A stretch of DNA of 64,000 bases from Sinohyriopsis cumingii (taxonomy: Eukaryota > Mollusca > Bivalvia > Unionida > Unionidae). The stretch is taken from contig CM068829.1 in assembly GCA_028554795.2 (NCBI GenBank), forward strand, positions 135,927,579-135,991,578. Reading direction: 5' to 3'. Positions 48,125-58,921 of the stretch are shown one piece after another. Within the stretch, counting starts at the first letter, position 1. Every line of letters begins with the position of its first letter. Made by a program: the position numbers and the translations under genes. The notes under the pieces are model-generated. The model did no database searches and was not told the DNA's origin. It saw nothing but the letters and a program-made list of their open reading frames with translations.

Positions 48125-49565
48125 CAGGCTCATCTATAAAATAATGTTCGAAGCGCAGACTTCTGGATTCAGCAGCTTCAAGAGAAAAAAATCTTACAAA
48201 GCTTAACCTGGGAATATACACTAATTTGTGTTGCTGTATTATCTTTTTAAATTGTTTTTCCCTTCTTCACATTATTACTTCTCTCTTCCTTTGTCTTTCA
48301 ATTTTTGCCATACGCTTTATCGTTATCTGCTGCAACACTCTTTGACCAAAGTGTACCTTTAATTTGACAAGGAATAAATAATATATTGCTTTAACATAAC
48401 TACGTATGTCATAAACTAGACCTAAAGTCAAAGTGACCTCTTGTATGGTGGATACATCTGCTCCATACATTTACCTAATAGTCAAAGATGTGGTCAGTTA
48501 AATTTAAATTGTGAGTCAGCTTGAAATATATTTTTAATTGATTGTTCTGTTCAATTATTAATTTGACACAAGAAATACGTAATTCGTCACATTTGTTTCA
48601 GTCACAGAACAGTTTCATTAACGAATCAACCAAACATTTCCTTTCATTTTTAATACAAAAAGATTATCTGAACGTTATAATTTTTTATATTCAAATGTTA
48701 CGAGATTACACTCGACACTCAGAGCTCTCTTGTTTTTAGTTCATGTTTAGTTTAAGAATATTTTATTGCCAAAAAATGGACCTATTTTAAGGCCAAAGGA
48801 TCGGAACAAGTTGTAAAACTTACACTTTCCTCTCCATTACAACATTATGTATGCAGCATGCAGGAAGCAGGTATATTTATTTTGATTGCCAAAACCAACT
48901 AATTAAATTTCGTAGAAATTTAGCATTTGATCCCTAGCATTTGAACGCCTTCCTTTCTTACTTTGGTCCTGGTGTCGTCTTTCATAGTTTGTGGAAAATA
49001 TTCGAACGCAGGTTTTTCTTAGAAATTTAAAAATATTTTAAGAGGTCAAATGGAACCTATCTCACACTAACCATAATGAACGAGTTATAAACCCTATAGG
49101 CGACTAGCATTACATTTTAGTTTTAACGCATTAGACACCTTTTAACATTTGCCAGAAGTAAACAGAACAATAGCTATTTTGTATTGTTACAATCGCTCTC
49201 TCTGCTCCAGCTGAATATATTTATCATTTTATGCATTTGTTATTTGCGTTTTCTAGTTACCTTCATCAGCCTTTATCATTTTGTACTGCATTGTTGTGAA
49301 TGTTGTTTAAAATGACTATTTAGAACACAAATTATTCCGTTCAGTACAAACACACACATAGTCTTCGACGTACAGACCTCTGAACGAGGGTGCCAAACAA
49401 TCACAATCCATATTAATGCCTAATGCCTGAAACTTTAACCAATTTAAGGGGCAAATACATGTGTTCAATGCTTATCTGAAATGATATAGTTTGATCCATG
49501 TCAAATTATTTCATTAAGAGTATTGGACTTTGTTCTCTCGAGTCGGATATAACATTTTAAAATGA
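47943..49565. other. Stretch without recognised gene
   Basis: A (TTTA)n microsatellite lies at about 48088-48124. The rest is AT-rich with no recognised coding sequence. Confidence 0.5.
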
Positions 49566-50095
49566 TTGTGTAATTCGTCCCTCCAATTAGAAGATGGCTA
49601 TGATATCACCAGCTGGAAAGGTTTCTGTGAGTTTGAGAGTAGATTGGTAGGTCGATTTAGGCCAGCGCTGCTGCACTGCCTTTGCCATTCTCCTCCGTTC
49701 AAAGTCTGCAGCTCTAGTATGGATGAGACTCCGCCAGGTGGAGCAATCGCATGCGTGACTATCCCAAGAAGGATCAATGCTGAAGTGTTTTACGTGTCAC
49801 TTTATGTGTTTTTTTAATCGTTTCATCTCACCAATCTGAGATCGGTTTCACTCCTTTAGCTCGCCGTAGAAGATCTTCTTTAGTAGTCGCTGGCATCCTG
49901 GTAACATGACTTGCCCGTCTTAAATGTGATCGTATTAATATGGTGTGCATGCTTGCACTATCTGTCTGAGAACCTCACTGTCTGGGATCCTGTCCTGATA
50001 TTTTATCCTCATCGGTTTCCCCAAGCAGCCTAACTGTAAATGGTTCCGCTTCTTGGCATGACTTCTGTACACCATAAAGGTTACAGCAGCGTAGA
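49566..50095 (-). mobile_element. LINE reverse transcriptase C-terminal fragment
   Basis: On the minus strand near 49960-49900 the translation gives SMHTILIRSHLRRASHVTRM and then LLRRAKG, typical of the C-terminal end of LINE reverse transcriptases, where a zinc-binding or RNA-binding segment follows. Further fragments with TWRSL and ERRRMAKAVQQR lie toward 49600 in other frames. It is 5'-truncated and frameshifted. Confidence 0.65.
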
Positions 50096-51810
50096 CAATA
50101 CAAAGGCTTTATAAACAAATGTATATGTAGTTTCCCAAACAATACACTTGCATTAGAAATTCGGGCATTGGTTTCATGATTATGTAATACGGGAAAGATG
50201 GAACCAGTTTAAAATAATTAAAAAAACATATCAATTATAAAACCATTCCTATGAAGCGATACAATCATATCCGTGATAAGAATTAAAGAATTATATATCT
50301 AATAACTTCGGTGCTTTACATGTACTAATTTCTTGATAGATCAGCTCTACATGGAGTAGTGGTTAACTGACAGAGCACGCTTGATAATTTATTGATGAAA
50401 TCAACCTTATTTTATCATGTTCGTGTCAACGCATGCAAAGGCATGCGTCCATTTAAGGATATTTAGCTACCTTCCATATAGTATTATCGAATTCAGTACA
50501 ATTTGCAATCATGATCTGCCCACACATATAATTTGCTTTGCTCTCTAATCTAAAATACGTTCTTTGATCAAGTACCATACTTACAGACAGCCATACCTTC
50601 TTTATGACTTTATGATGTTGGCAGACATCTGATGTAATATTAACAGTTTACAGATTCACTGCCTTAAATAAAGAAGTAAACATCCAAAGTGGAGACGTTT
50701 ATAATTTAACAAACCTATCGTGGAATTTTTTTAGAGTCCTCTTCATTTCAACAAAGACTATTTGGACACAGCGAATTTCTAGCGACTACATTAGGAAAAC
50801 AAGCGAATCTTTCATCATTCGAAATAATCAAGAATCACGGAGGAAACAAGTGAGCATACTAAAAGTACAACTTGATATTAGTGAGGCTATTGCGAGATTG
50901 AATAAGAGGTTGACATTTAAAGAATCCTATAACGCTATCACAAAGCAGATTGTCTTATTTATCAAAGACGATTCTGAGTTGTCCTAATTCTTACCCCTAA
51001 TAGTCTAGAAGACATGTTTAAAAGTCCAGAAGATACGTCTGGTGATATGCCAAACAACATCATATATGAATGATGGTGTACGATACAGTAAGTTATGATA
51101 TAATGATTCCGTTTTTCATGATTGTGCAAGCTGTTGGAATATTAGCGGTAGAATAAGTTACGTACGCCTGACATAGCAAGACCAAAACTCAACCTTGATC
51201 AATTCAAACAATACAATACATCAAACAAAGAATGTCAATCACAAGATGACAAATAGTTACGTACTAGCAACAAAACAAAAACAAAAACTTATTAAACACA
51301 TCGTCAAGCCATAATTCATTTATGACAATTGTTTAATTTACATCGTATGAAAGATACAATACACTTGAAAAATAATAGTAAAGGGATGCCATGTAATTAT
51401 TAATGTTAGACAAATTTACAAAGCTCAAGACATCTGATAGTATGGCACAGTAAAATGTGGCAACAGCAAGACCAAGCAACAACATATACATACAAGTTAA
51501 AACGTAAGGTCAAGCGTGACAAGCACAAATGATTAAAAACTAGCTACAAAGCATCAAACTACTTACAAAGCTCATCATCAGCAGAGAGTGTGAACACACC
51601 TCTTGCTTTAAAGTAATAACGTCAAACCGAAGCATCTAACCAAAGCCGAGAGTTTCTCTAATTGGGTTAGTTTATTTTCTTACTTTATCTTTGTCGTTCG
51701 TGCTTTTCAAAATTTGTATATGTTTTGTTTACCAATCGGGACTCTCATCTGTGGTCGAACCCTCCATGATGCTGTATCGTGTGAGTAATTTAATCAGTGT
51801 TATATCAATA
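50096..51810. other. Flank upstream of the right element, with one coding-like segment
   Basis: AT-rich. At about 50815-50985 the plus strand reads NNQESRRKQVSILKVQLDIS and RLTFKESYNAITKQIVLFIK before a stop. It is protein-like but unrecognised and could be an upstream gene of the right virus-like element. No terminal repeat for that element was found. Confidence 0.4.
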
Positions 51811-52733
51811 ATGGAATCTCGCACAGCTAGATTAGCTCGTGAGCGACTAAAGACGATTACAATTATCTCCCCGTCAGTGATTCTGTCAAACAAAAATTAC
51901 AAGCGCGTCGGGAGTCTCAGGTGGAATTTGCAGAGGGTTTAGAACAATTATTTAAACCGATTACGAAGCCTACCGAACGAGTTACAGAGGCTACCAAAAC
52001 TCTTCTTCCCATGTCGGAGCAAACCGCTAAAGCAACTGAAGAAAAGCAGAAAGATTATTTGAGAACTTCCAGGTGAAATAGCTGCTGCTCAACCACAATT
52101 ACAAGAAGAAATGCAACAAGTGCTTGAGAGTGTTGGCAAAGTTCATGAGGAGGTCAATGATGTAAGGGATCTCGTTACGTCAAGACAAAAACCAAAACCA
52201 AAACCAAACGACCGATTTACCGAAGAAGGACGTAAACTACTTCGAGAAAACACTGTAAAGGTTGCTATAATAGGCTATCTCGATCTTGATAAATTATTAA
52301 ATTCAAACACTGCCAGTGTTCCAGAAAAAAATGGATTTCTTTTGTATTTCAAATGTCCCCTGGTATACCTAAAATCACTAAAAAATATAAAGATTAATTT
52401 TCAAAATTTGAGAAACAAGTCTAAGAATTTAGACGAAAGTCCCAACTCGGAGTTTGGCCATTCAGCCAACTTCGTATTGAGGAAGAAGAAACAACCGGAA
52501 GTGGTATTGCTACTCGAGGAAGTGGCATTATTACTCCATGTTCCAGCAACGTCCTTGTCGATGTTGAACGAATAGAAATTCTGATTGGTGGAAAACGAGA
52601 TGGCAATATTTCCCCAAAAATCATTAATGAAGTAGTTGATATTTGTCAACGATTAATTACAGGCTTTATGATGGATATGTATGTTTATCGGTCTGTCATC
52701 GATGAAATCGTTGATGATTATCACAGTGATTGA
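51811..52733 (+). pseudogene. Element gene A: coiled-coil protein (right copy)
   Basis: The gene starts MESRTARLARERLK, matching TTRLARERL of the left copy. A shifted frame then gives SDSVKQKLQARRESQVEFAE and LFKPITKPTERV. An open frame from 52111 holds MQQVLESVGKVHEEVNDVRD, a coiled coil, followed by a Lys-Pro repeat (KPKPKPND). The end, in another frame, is ILIGGKRDGNISPKIINEVV and ends DDYHS-D at 52733, matching the left copy's DDYSD end. The triplicated modules of the left copy are mostly missing, so this copy has a large internal deletion plus several shifts. The function is unknown. Confidence 0.6.
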
Positions 52734-52807
52734 GCGTATACGATTAAATCAGTGACAAGAAAATAAGATACATAATGCTCAATGTGGACCTGTAATGGTC
52801 AGGTTGC

Positions 52808-53230
52808 GGGGAAAGAAATCGAATCAATTCAAGATAATGTTGATATTGCTACAAATATTATGTCTAGCAAGATATTCAGATGATTATACAAGATCAACGG
52901 GTCCGACAATGATGTTTGCCAAGGATACTTTTAACCATCCTGATGACCGACAACATTTAGTGGTAGAAACAGCACTTGACACTGCAAGAGATTCACAACC
53001 AGCTGGAATAGAAAGACCCGCTGGTCATTTTGTGATAGTAAGACCTAACTCAAATTTTAATTAGGATCCATAACTCGTCGATTAAAGTTGAAAGGTGATC
53101 GTAGAAAATTTTCATGCTCAATTCCGTTGTCACATATCTTTGGATTTTGCAGAAATGTTAAAAAGTTCGTTTTCGGAGCCAAACATACAATCTTTGCAGG
53201 AGTTGCTGATGGCAAAGTAGTATTATTTAA
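52808..53230 (+). pseudogene. Major capsid-like protein, middle part (right copy)
   Basis: GKEIESIQDNVDIATN is followed after a shift by LARYSDDYTRSTGPTMMFAK, ERPAGHFVIVRPNSNFN and, after another shift, ITRRLKLKGDRRKFSCSIPL, HIFGFCRNVKKFVFGAKH and VADGKVVLFK. It aligns with the left copy up to NFN and then supplies the strand region that the left copy has lost. The first third, present on the left (before DGREIES), is absent here. The protein continues at 54316 after an interruption of about 1.1 kb. Confidence 0.6.
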
Positions 53231-54315
53231 AATTTTGTTGTGGTATATTTGATCTAATTTATATCTGATTTAATTGTTTGTAAGTTTTAAAATTTTTCTA
53301 TTGTTTAATTTCATTATATGTCAAAATAGTGTAGTTCTGTTTACTAGGAACTCGCACTCTTTCCTGAAAATAATTTGACCTTGATTGTTCATTTCTGTAA
53401 ACATATTAAGCTGACCTGGTTCCCGACCTTAATTCAAACCTAGTAACAGTCACGTCAAAATGTTCTTTGTCTATTTATCTTTACTGTGGAAATAATAAGG
53501 GTCAGATCGAGGCTGTATTGGATACGTGACCATATGTTTGTAAATAATTTTAGTGCAGTAAACAACTTTGACTCTTAGAGTAAAATGATTGGTTTTTGTC
53601 AGGGTCATGCAGAGAGTACGTGATATAAACATGACCACGTGACCCTTATACAGATACTCGTTCTGCTTCTAAAAATTACTGTATAGCCATTAGAGAAATA
53701 ATCTCATTCTGGGCTTAAAAACGTTTGTTGGCAAGTCGTTTCTTTCTGATGAAGCCAGTTTGCGAGTTATATGTTAATTATTTCTTCAGATATTTGGACT
53801 CTAAAAGATTAATTCTTTTCTCTGGAAATATGTTTGTGTTCATACAAAATTCTTGAACAAAAACATTTATTAAAAATTTTATTTGGATTTCCAAAACCGG
53901 AGAATTATTTCTTGTGTTTCTACAAGTAAAAGTAGACAACAACATTGAAGAGGATACATCATACGTCATCGCCTTCCATCATGGATTCTTCGTCGGTACT
54001 CAAACTTGAATTCATAGAAACATTTTATTATTAGGATTTCTATAATTTTATCCGTGGACTATTCTTGGATTATTTTTGGATTTGATTCTTAAAAGCGTAA
54101 GTTCTTATTTCTTTTTATTTTTACAGTATTTTTCCAGGGAAAAATTATTTATTTTTTTCGAAGCCTCTTGTTTTCACTCTTTCATGTGTTACTGTTTCTT
54201 TCGAGCCTACACACGCAACATAAGAATGCCATTAATGACTCCATTGCTTCCTGAAGAATAAAAATTACTTTCCTTTATGGATTCAGGCGGTAAATCATAA
54301 TTATCATGGTTTACG
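53231..54315. other. Interruption inside the capsid-like gene
   Basis: This 1.1-kb segment separates two parts of the capsid-like gene. I see no mobile-element protein, clear terminal repeats or target duplication at its edges. It may be an old insertion or a replacement by rearrangement. Confidence 0.45.
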
Positions 54316-54852
54316 ATGACAACAGGTAGTGTTCAAAGCGTAGCTGACGGTTTATTTACATGGCAAATAGCATCACAGCAAGGTATTTTTGCACCAAGAC
54401 ATATATTTATTGCCTTTCATTCTGTTGAACGAAGAAATTCAAAAACACACAGTCTTATGATATTTGACCAAGTGGGAGATAATGAAGTTTCATTAAGGGT
54501 AAACGGGCATCAAGAATCATCTGAAGATATATTATTGAATTTTAATCAAAATTATGCTGTTCGTGCATATCATCGTTTAATGACGTTCATGGGGCCTGGT
54601 CAAAATGCTGATTCTGATATTCAAATATCACAACTTGATTTTGCAACATTTTATGCAATCTATGAATTGTCTCTGGAACAAATAGATTTATTTGGACAAT
54701 ATGTCGTTGATATACATTTTCGAGCTCGCGTAAACACAGGTGGCGGTTTTAATTACAAAGAAATCGCTGTCATACTCAGTGATAAAGCATTGTTAATTGA
54801 AGTTGTTGGTGGACCAAAGAGAGTTATTTATGCCCCATTAGAAAACATGTAA
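54316..54852 (+). pseudogene. Major capsid-like protein, C-terminal half (right copy)
   Basis: An open frame of 178 codons: VADGLFTWQIASQQGIFAPR, HIFIAFHSVERRNS, SLRVNGHQESSEDIL, YAVRAYHRLMTFMG, ISQLDFATFYAIYELSLEQ, then GQYVVDIHFRARVNTGG and a hydrophobic strand-rich end. The order (surface strand, V-N-G loop, R-A-Y/H helix region, T-x-Y-A-I-Y-x-x strand, basic hydrophobic final strands) matches the second jelly roll of the capsid proteins carried by virus-like elements in invertebrate genomes. It is the best preserved capsid fragment here and has no homologue in the left copy. No start context for independent expression was seen. Confidence 0.65.
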
Positions 54853-54891
54853 TTAAATCGTTCATGATATTATTAATGTCATAACATCATG

Positions 54892-55317
54892 TTAGTGTCA
54901 GTCTGACTCCTGCTCAAATTAAAAAAGCTACAATCAGTATCAAAATATGAATTCTGGAACAAAAGTAACATTAACAAATATCAGATGAAAGGTGGTCAAA
55001 ATAAGCTATCACTGACTGAACGTCAACTCAAGCACTTCAATAAGGCCAAACCGTCAAACACCAGTGTTAAAGTTGATCGTTCTGCTGATGCCATTAAAGA
55101 CGTAGTTAAAACAGGCAGTTTATTTCCACTTCTTGCAGCTATACGAGCTTTAATAACCGCTTCAGCCATAGCTGTTGCAAAATCAGATGCACTTAGATAT
55201 GTTGGAACTGCTGCTATAACGTCATTAAAAGATCAACAGGAAAAGGAATATAAACTTCTAAAAATATCTATTTATTATTGGTGTTTTGAAGTAGTCGCTA
55301 AATTACCACCTACTTAA
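54892..55317 (+). pseudogene. Small basic protein with hydrophobic Gly-rich tail, core-protein-like (right copy)
   Basis: A 110-codon frame starts at 54985 with MKGGQNKLSLTERQLKHFNK and continues KDVVKTGSLFPLLAAIRALI and a helical tail (LKDQQEKEYKLL). The upstream frame VSVSLTPAQIKKATIS at about 54892-54940 belongs to its N-terminus, so a shift separates the two. The layout and position directly after the capsid-like gene match the left copy at 1287-1600. The comparison with adenovirus core protein X is family knowledge, not tested. Confidence 0.6.
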
Positions 55318-55498
55318 ATTATAATGAGTCTTCCAATCAACGTTCAACGTTTTAGATGCAATCTAGTATGTGAGTGGCAAGCAAAACTAAAAATATCGTT
55401 GACGAGGATACAGTAAAAGTAAACAAAATCGCTGACGTATAGTTGCTGTTGATATAATTGTTTATGAATCGCCTACTGTTATCGCTGGATTTTATAAC

Positions 55499-56240
55499 AT
55501 ATGGGGTAAAATGATACTCAAAATGAAAACAGTCAGATAGTTTTAATTTGATGGGTACATTGCCTAAACTAAATTAGATTATCAAACAATTTGATCAATT
55601 GATGGGTATATTACCCATACTTTTTCAGATTATTATTCAATTTCATTAACAATTTTATGTTCAATAATTTTATTTTTGATTTTATTATTATTAATATTAT
55701 TTCAGATTATCAAACAATTTCATCAAATTGATGAGGATATCACTCATAATTTTTCAGATCATCAAACAATTTCATCAAATTGATGGTGTAAATAATATTC
55801 AAAATAATAAATATCTCATCGAAAACAGAAGACAGAAAATTACATAATAATAATAATAATAATAATAATTTCATTGTTGAATTTGTAATGAAACAAATAA
55901 ATATAGTATAACAAAATTTATATTTTACAGATTCTAGTTCAGATTTCGGGTAAATGGTACTTAAAATCATGAAAATCAGTCAGATTGTATAATTTAATGG
56001 GTATATGGTACCAAAAACTGTTAAAATCTTACTAAAAGCAGAAAAGAGAATAAATATTATTATCAGAATAAATATTATTATCAGGATAAATATTAATATC
56101 AGAATTCATATTATCATGAGAATAAAAAATATTATTATCAGAATAAATATTATTATCAAAATAAATATTATTGTCAGAATAAATATCATAATCTTATTTT
56201 TCACTGATTCTCAAATTTGAATGCGTATATGGTACTCGAA
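55499..56240 (+). repeat. AT-rich tandem repeats replacing an element gene
   Basis: Related modules recur: ATGGGTATATGGTACC-AAAA with AAAATCAGTCAGATTGTATA near 55500, 55950, 55998 and 56222; TTTCAGATTATCAAACAATT with CATCAAATTGATG near 55570, 55700 and 55757; and an 18-bp unit AATAAATATTATTATCAG repeated at about 56048-56190. They occupy the place where the left copy has its penton-like gene. Confidence 0.75.
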
Positions 56241-56473
56241 ATTGTTAAATCAGTTTTGTATTTTTTACCACCACATTGCACACACAACTGCATTTCTCCT
56301 CCAACACCGCACTTCAAGCACGGGTTAGGTCCATAACTCTCTCTTCGTACAATATGCAAATGAAGTCCACATAATTCGTTTACGCAATCTTTGTTGCAAG
56401 TTGTAGAACCTATCATAAACCATTTGCATTTATTTTTTGTTTGAATCATTATATAGATATAATTATATTTCAA
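56201..56473 (-). CDS. Small Cys-rich zinc-binding-type protein of the right element
   Basis: An intact 90-codon frame on the strand opposite to its neighbours. Cys and His are regularly spaced: KCKWFMIGSTTCNKDCVNEL, CGLHLHIV, PNPCLKCGVGG and LCVQCGGKKY. Pairs of C-x2-C and the C-x3-C/CGLH group suggest two zinc sites. Cys-rich small ORFs are known beside capsid genes in virus-like elements, but I cannot name this one. It is uninterrupted while almost all neighbours are broken. Translation by chance in an AT-rich region would not give such spacing. The role is unknown; nucleic-acid binding is a guess. Confidence 0.5.
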   Translation of the reverse strand: MKYNYIYIMIQTKNKCKWFMIGSTTCNKDCVNELCGLHLHIVRRESYGPNPCLKCGVGGEMQLCVQCGGKKYKTDLTISSTIYAFKFENQ

Positions 56474-56503
56474 TTTGAATATACGTTCGACTTAATTTTA
56501 ATA

Positions 56504-57175
56504 TGGAAGAATTTGAGAGATTATCTGTAATTGAACCTTCTAGATCTAGATTCGCTCTTGATAGAAGAACCCCTGACTTGCGAAGACGAGCTCTGGTTGA
56601 TCCGATATAAACTCTAATTAAAAGTATTCGTGACGCCAAGAAAGAATTTAGCAAAGATGGCGCATCTATGTGTAGTCAACATTTAGAATCATGCGCAATA
56701 ACAGTCATCTATGCTACAATAAACGGCCAATGCGCAGCGACGATTATTAATTATATCGATAATCAAAGATATTTTTCAGAGTAAAATGTACTGTCGGATT
56801 AGACGATACTTGGATTATCCATGACAAACATGAACCTGTCCGTCTTCACACTGGACATATTGTTACGTTGAACAAAAATTCCAAACCAGGAAGGCTTACT
56901 GGTATTGACAAGCTATATTATGAAAGAGCGCAGTTATTTATGCAATAAACCCAGCATTAGTGATCTAAAACCAATGAAATGTTCAAAAATGAATTGTGTA
57001 GCCGAACGAGTAATGGAACATTTTACAAACGAGATACGTGGAATTGGTTAAAAGGATCTAAGATCTATACAAAAATAAACAAATTTGCTGAATCAGTCAA
57101 GGATAAAGGAGCTGCGATAAATGATGTTCCTAAAATAGGAAAGAGAGTAAATTTACCAATAGAACCAAAACAATA
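56504..57175 (+). pseudogene. Conserved element protein (right copy), homologue of the gene at 1-586
   Basis: The gene opens MEEFERLSVIEPSRSRFALD and passes through several shifts: TIINYIDNQRYFS, then TWIIHDKHEP and SKPGRLTGIDKLYYE (about 56790-56925), and finally an open frame from 56979 with RDTWNWLKGSKIYTKINKFA and VKDKGAAINDVPKIGKR. The WII-x-DK and R/GLLTGIDK-x-YY phrases match the left copy, and the basic end with KSVTAGAS/KDKGAAINDV corresponds to the left copy's last residues at the window edge. The function is unknown to me. Confidence 0.55.
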
Positions 57176-57199
57176 ACAGGAGATTTTTTCCGATTTGAA

Positions 57200-58438
57200 A
57201 TATAAACTTATTATCATTGATAAACAGATTTTCTGAATTTGCCGTTAGAGTCGCTACATAACCATATTATATGAATAAAAACGACCAGGACATATAGGCG
57301 CTTCTGCATCATGGGGGGAATGGAGAATAAAACAAGAAAATATACTTAACTATTCTGAATCTGCCACGTTGAAATCAAAAATATTTATTATAAAAAATAT
57401 TAAATATCAAACTTATCATCAACACCATCGGTATATGATCCGGTCGCCAGACATAAGACTGTTTATCTTAATGGATCGGAAGGTTCTGGTAACCCAACAC
57501 GTGTGACTGAATTATTTCGTCAGAATTTTTCTCAAACTATATTGATATGGTTGTTTTAACACCTATAAATAGACTCGCCAGATATATGAAGGATCAAGGA
57601 GTTAAATCGCTGACATCTTCTTTCAATGGAAGGGAGACGCATGGACTCCTGAAAGAATAAGTAAAACATATATTCCATTTATTATCATCTTGGACGAATC
57701 ATTTACAGTGCCGCTAGAAAAACTAAAATTATTTTTTGATTGGTTGTTGACAAATAATACTGCTATAATTAGGTGATCATGGTCAACCACCGCCTTTTGG
57801 TGGATTGTCAAAAAATGTTCGTGGATTATTATAATGAAGTAACTGATGAGCATAGAGCGCTTGATCCAGAATTAAGAGAGTTTGAGAAATTAATCAGACT
57901 ACAAATGAATAAAATTTAATGTGAAATAATGCGCAACGTAATGTCAAAAACTCCTATTAACAACTTTTGGAATTTGTGGAGACCAGATGATTTGATAGAT
58001 GCAAGTAGAAAGAGAGTTCGTGATACACATCAACAACAATTATTTATGTAACATAAAGCAAACTTTTCAAATCTACATGTACCATTATGTTATCGACCAG
58101 CAGATAGGCGACGACAGAATATTGAAGGGGATATACCAGGATCATCAGAGAAACAAAATCTTGTGTTAAATGATATTGTTTTAGTTCCTGTCAGTCTTGT
58201 TGAGAACGCGTTAGCGATGGACAAATCTCTGTGGACTCTACGATATGCCATAACGATTCACTCGTCGCAAGGATTAACTATTTATGAAACACATATTTGT
58301 TTTGTAGATCATCGTATCGAATGGTCAAATTTAGTTCATCTCGCATTGTCTAGAGTTAGAAGAATATCTCAGCTGCGGAGGGTTGTCGTAGACTTTACAG
58401 AAAATAAACTGCTACTGACAATATCGATGATGTAGTAA
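57200..58438 (+). pseudogene. Superfamily 1 (Pif1/viral-type) helicase relic
   Basis: Motifs occur in order across frames. The Walker A remnant near 57475-57505 reads GSEGSGNPTR, where the catalytic Lys is lost. VLTPINRLARYM follows near 57550-57590, then Walker B with ILDESFTVPLEKLKLF near 57685-57735, and a Gln-containing motif remnant GDHGQPPPFGG at about 57772-57805. The C-terminal end is an open frame to 58435 with LVPVSLVENAL, LRYAITIHSSQGLTIYETHI and LVHLALSRVRRISQLRRV, the motifs V/VI region of SF1 helicases. It probably drove replication of the element. Frames are broken and the Walker Lys is missing, so it is inactive. Confidence 0.7.
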
Positions 58439-58446
58439 GAAAAAAC

Positions 58447-58715
58447 GGATAGTTATAAACCATGTGACAAACAAAATAAACGTGACTTATATCGATGTTG
58501 AATTTGTCATGACGCCCAAACAACAGCAAAATAATCATTGTGCAAGCTGTAACATAGTAATGTTGTGGCAGTATTCAAATAATAATCCAAGACAAGTTAC
58601 CGTAGACAGAATGTATTAGTAGTGTTGGTCATACGCGCGAAAATGTGATGCTGACCTGTCTTGAATGTAATCGACGTCGATGTGCTAGTTTACAAAAGTG
58701 AATGCGCTGGTAAGT
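58447..58715 (+). pseudogene. HNH endonuclease-like relic following the helicase
   Basis: The translation near 58510-58610 gives NHCASCNIVMLWQYSNNNPR and QVTVDRM, then after one shift GHTRENVMLTCLECNRRRCA. Two C-x2-C pairs, the TVDR phrase and the G-H-x-x-x-N-V core form an HNH-type nuclease of about 80 residues. It follows the helicase on the same strand by a few bases, so the two may have been co-transcribed or fused. A Cys-containing segment (ECAGKCLFSGITCNCS) follows near 58695-58745. Confidence 0.65.
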
Positions 58716-58921
58716 GTCTTTTTTCAGGAATTACTTGTAATTGTTCACGTACAAATCAACGTTGAGGAGCAGTTGAATCTAGTCTGTAGATTGCAAGTCT
58801 ACCTGTAGATCTTACCACATTGGACATGGTATGTGTCGTAATATTCCAAATAGGATCAGTCGCTCATTTTTACCACCTTCAAGTTCACCAGGGTCATATA
58901 AACATCATACAGTCACATAAC

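Noticed and set aside
52401..52649. Minus-strand frames opposite gene A of the right copy
   Set aside because: They are antisense shadows of a segment whose plus-strand reading matches the left copy.
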